Below, piece after piece: positions 30,547 to 33,163 of a DNA stretch of 33,163 bases. Numbering within the stretch: the stretch's first letter is position 1; each line of letters opens with the position of its first letter. The notes below the pieces were generated by a model that did no database searches, was not told where the DNA came from, and saw only the letters and a list, made by a program, of their open reading frames with translations. A program made the position numbers and the translations under genes. This DNA comes from Deltaproteobacteria bacterium (GTDB taxonomy: Bacteria > Desulfobacterota > Desulfuromonadia > Desulfuromonadales > JAAYDE01): the NCBI GenBank assembly GCA_012729375.1, contig JAAYDE010000107.1, positions 1-33,163 of the forward strand, read 5' to 3'.

Positions 30547-33163
30547 ATGTCGCGAAGCCTATCCTCATGTGTGCGTGGGCTACCGGTTTTGTTGATGGTG
30601 GTGCTGGTCGCGGCGGGCCTGGGGTGGGCCGAGCCGGGCACGGAAGGAGGGCCGGACTCGCCAGCGGGTGTGGGCAAGATTGCGTTTGAGGGCGAACTGG
30701 ACTTTGCCGACATGACCCGAGCCCAGTATGGCGGGGCGGTGTCGATGGCGATGGAGGGGATGCGTCTGGTTTACGGGGAGATGAGCGCCGCTGAAGAAAA
30801 AAAATTCGAGTCGGACTGGATGCCGCTGTTCGCTCATCCCTCAAAGGAGGTCGTCGCTTATCTGAATCAGCTCAATCCGCTTCTCGCCCGCTTCCTCGCC
30901 ATCCGCGGGACGATGAATCAGACGCTGGAGAGCTATCAGTCGATCCTCTTTGAGATGACGGTCGCGGCCAGCATGGATGATGTGCCCTACCTCCGGGAAT
31001 TGGTGTTCAATGAGCAGGTCACGGTCGCGATGATGAATCGATTGAACGACCAACTCAACGCAGTCATCGAGCAGATTGTCGAACTCGGTGACCCCCCTCA
31101 TGCGGCCGAACTCCAGCGCCGCCGCAAGAACCAATACGAGGAAACCGTGGCGATGATCCGCAGCCTCGGCGAGCAGCCGATGCTCGCGGTCGTCCCGTCG
31201 GGACTGACCACGGTACCCATGCGCAAGGTCGAATTTCAGGCCTTCGTTCATGAAGCGCCGGAAGGATCCAGGCTGCGCTGGTTTTTTCATGATGGCCGGT
31301 CCCTGACCACTGATTTGAATCAAAAGGTGACGCACGAATTTTTTATCAAAGCCGGCCTCGGTGAGCAGGATCAACCGCTGAAGGTCCATCTGATCAGCCC
31401 GAAAAATGTCACCATCGAAAAAGTCACCGTGCCGATCAAGGTCAAGCATCACGAGGGACAATGGGTGATGGTGGACCGCCAGATCGAGCGTGTCTGTTCA
31501 ACGGATTTTGTCAATTCCGCCAGGGATGCTGGTTTTACCGGGGCCGAGGGGAGTCTTAACAAGGACAAGCTTATTTACGCCTTTCAGGAGATGCAGCCGG
31601 ACAGCTGCCAGGGAACGCTAACCTTCAAAAATCCCCCCGGCGATGAGGGCTGGCGGGTCCATTTTTGGTGGACCGATCCGCCCAAGCGGCTCAACCCTGC
31701 CGATGAGATGGTCTTTCAGACCAAGGCAGAACTGGATTTCATAGGCGGGATCCGTTACTTCGACAAGGAAAAAAAACGCCCGCTGCCCAATGGTGAAATC
31801 ACCGCGCGCCTGACCCGGATCCGCCCCTGGGATGAGCAAAACGATCTGCAATGGAATGCCGAGGGCCGGGCCAAGAGTGTCGTTGGTCTGGAGACCGTTA
31901 CCGATGAGCAGTCGATGACGGCCCATCCCATGCGTCAGCAGCCCGCATCTCGGGTCAAGGTGCCGCGACCCTATCTGGCTGAGACGTTTGGCGCCCGCAA
32001 GCGGATTGATCCCACCGGTCAGATCCTGATGATCAATGTCGAGAATACGATGGAATATCGCGGCGGCATCGCGGGGCGCCGGACCAATCGCTTCAACGTC
32101 CGCTATCTCTACCGATGGGATCCGACGGGTAAAACCTTTCAGGTCTGGGGCGAGGATGAAGCCGCCGACGCACTGGCCGGGAAGGAGCAGGAGCAGACCG
32201 AACTGAGCGAGTTTGAACAGGAGGAACGATCCAAGCGGGCCCAGATCGAATTCCATCGCAAGAACATCGAATATTTTGAAGACAACATGCGCTCGCTCAA
32301 CGAACGTCTTCGTGGGGAGACCGATCCGGACCGGCGCAATGAACTCACCCGCGATCTGCTCTATCAGGAGGATGCCACGCAGCGCGAAAAAGATGCCATT
32401 GCGATGATCCAGACGGGTCAGTTTGTCCGGACACGGACAAATCTCGATGCGCTCAATATGAAGATGATGCTTGAAGAGAGCCGGAAAATGGCCGAGGATG
32501 CCGACCTGATCAATCGTGGGCTGGAGCGGATTCCCCGATTAATCGCCATGGCGGACCCAGCGGATCGTGAGCTGTTGACGAAATTCTTCGACAAACGGCT
32601 CCGTTCCGGTCCCGGCGGGACGATAGATGCCGAACAGGTTAAAAAAGTCTCGGGCATGATCAGTAATCAGGTCATGGGCTATCTGGAGAGGCAATCGGCC
32701 GATGCGGATCTTGCCGCGATCGATGCGGCGGAGCGACTCGAACGCACCCAGAACATCAAGACCTTCTGCGATGGTTACCTTGTCGTCCTCTCGACCGCCG
32801 CCCCACTCTATCACGCCTATACAGCGCCGCATTATGTCGCCGGAATGATGCGTGCGCAAAAGATGGCCCAAGCCTACACCCTCTATCAGGGCACCACGGG
32901 TTACATCGAGGGCGGGCCGACCAAGGCCTTTACCAATGTCGCCGCAAGTTACAACACCGTAACCACGCTCGCCAATGCCGGGATGGAAGGTTACCAGGCC
33001 GGGGTCCTGAAACATCTGGAGGATTACGCCCGGGATCCCGGCAATGTGACCCTCGACGAAACCAGCGCCGGGCTCAGCGGAGCGATGTGGCAGATGAGTT
33101 CCGAAGCCCTCAAGGCCTACATCATGAACAAAGGCATGGCGGCCCTCATGCCCCCACAGCCGA
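30547..33163 (+). CDS. Large secreted protein of unknown function (runs off the right edge)
   Basis: The frame is open from ATG 30547 (GGAGGAG upstream) for 872 codons to the window edge without a stop. A signal peptide with a hydrophobic core (VLLMVVLVAAGLGWA, cleavage near 28) predicts export. Next are a helical N-terminal part (about 55-220), a probably beta-rich central part (about 220-530; contains Cys317 and Cys354), a charged coiled-coil-like stretch (about 541-660: EQEQTELSEFEQEERSKRAQ and on), and a small-residue-rich tail (about 736-872) with GTTGYIEGGPTKAFTNVAAS. Such tails precede C-terminal effector domains in some polymorphic toxins, but that part is outside the window. No family was recognised. 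Codons such as CGA, CAA, GCG and GAT seem commoner than in its neighbours; this was judged by eye, not counted. Confidence 0.75.
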   Translation, partial: MSRSLSSCVRGLPVLLMVVLVAAGLGWAEPGTEGGPDSPAGVGKIAFEGELDFADMTRAQYGGAVSMAMEGMRLVYGEMSAAEEKKFESDWMPLFAHPSKEVVAYLNQLNPLLARFLAIRGTMNQTLESYQSILFEMTVAASMDDVPYLRELVFNEQVTVAMMNRLNDQLNAVIEQIVELGDPPHAAELQRRRKNQYEETVAMIRSLGEQPMLAVVPSGLTTVPMRKVEFQAFVHEAPEGSRLRWFFHDGRSLTTDLNQKVTHEFFIKAGLGEQDQPLKVHLISPKNVTIEKVTVPIKVKHHEGQWVMVDRQIERVCSTDFVNSARDAGFTGAEGSLNKDKLIYAFQEMQPDSCQGTLTFKNPPGDEGWRVHFWWTDPPKRLNPADEMVFQTKAELDFIGGIRYFDKEKKRPLPNGEITARLTRIRPWDEQNDLQWNAEGRAKSVVGLETVTDEQSMTAHPMRQQPASRVKVPRPYLAETFGARKRIDPTGQILMINVENTMEYRGGIAGRRTNRFNVRYLYRWDPTGKTFQVWGEDEAADALAGKEQEQTELSEFEQEERSKRAQIEFHRKNIEYFEDNMRSLNERLRGETDPDRRNELTRDLLYQEDATQREKDAIAMIQTGQFVRTRTNLDALNMKMMLEESRKMAEDADLINRGLERIPRLIAMADPADRELLTKFFDKRLRSGPGGTIDAEQVKKVSGMISNQVMGYLERQSADADLAAIDAAERLERTQNIKTFCDGYLVVLSTAAPLYHAYTAPHYVAGMMRAQKMAQAYTLYQGTTGYIEGGPTKAFTNVAASYNTVTTLANAGMEGYQAGVLKHLEDYARDPGNVTLDETSAGLSGAMWQMSSEALKAYIMNKGMAALMPPQP

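Overview
The window looks like a GC-rich chromosome segment of a Desulfuromonadales-type deltaproteobacterium (Geobacter/Desulfuromonas/Pelobacter relatives). This placement is inferred from the gene mix: an AMP-forming acetyl-CoA synthetase, an aldo/keto reductase fused to a double [4Fe-4S] ferredoxin domain, B12-binding radical SAM and heptosyltransferase genes, and persulfide-dioxygenase-like and rhodanese genes. No rRNA, tRNA, CRISPR array or intact insertion sequence was seen.

Layout. Positions 1-124 hold the tail of a class II photolyase-like gene, followed by a ferritin-like gene (258-758), a non-coding stretch that looks like an orphan RNA gene (about 800-996), and acetyl-CoA synthetase (1075-2967, minus). 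Next come a three-gene NMT1/THI5-type ABC importer (3264-5704, minus), protein-L-isoaspartate methyltransferase and a CBS-pair protein (5924-7113, plus), and a Spy-like periplasmic protein (7254-7787, minus). A long minus-strand block (7997-14589) carries a glutamine-amidotransferase-like protein, a methyltransferase, heptosyltransferase waaF, a second GT9-like protein, a B12/radical SAM protein and the aldo/keto reductase-ferredoxin. An SLC13-type permease with four RCK_C domains lies at 14995-17340 (plus). Then follow a sulfur/redox cluster (secreted rhodanese, metallo-beta-lactamase-rhodanese, 1-Cys peroxiredoxin; 17510-20307, minus) and a glycine-betaine-type ABC importer (20595-23539, minus).

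After 23.5 kb the DNA changes character. A 700-bp spacer carries a candidate small RNA, a decayed small gene and a heptamer minisatellite. It is followed by an overlapping biotin cluster, bioF - alpha/beta hydrolase - bioC (24246-26912, minus), and then a surface-repeat protein (27223-27783, minus) flanked by a hairpin repeat and a fossil of a REP-associated transposase. From 28.3 kb the plus strand carries a broken gene and an intact gene that share an N-terminal domain resembling the C-terminal domain of ribosomal protein L7/L12. Last is a very large secreted protein of unknown function (30547 to the window edge, at least 872 residues). It is not matched by any family I recognise.

How the genes work together. 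Three units are clear pathways or systems: the betaine importer (ATPase, permease, lipoprotein), the biotin cluster (BioC primes the pimeloyl chain, the hydrolase probably frees it, BioF uses it), and the sulfide/peroxide cluster, where the peroxiredoxin has a textbook sigma-70 promoter with an adjacent PerR/Fur-like box. The waaF block suggests lipopolysaccharide-core or other envelope glycan work with an undefined radical SAM step. The most novel material is the candidate RNA at 800-996, the L7/L12-like membrane protein family at 28.3-30.3 kb, and the large secreted protein at the right edge.
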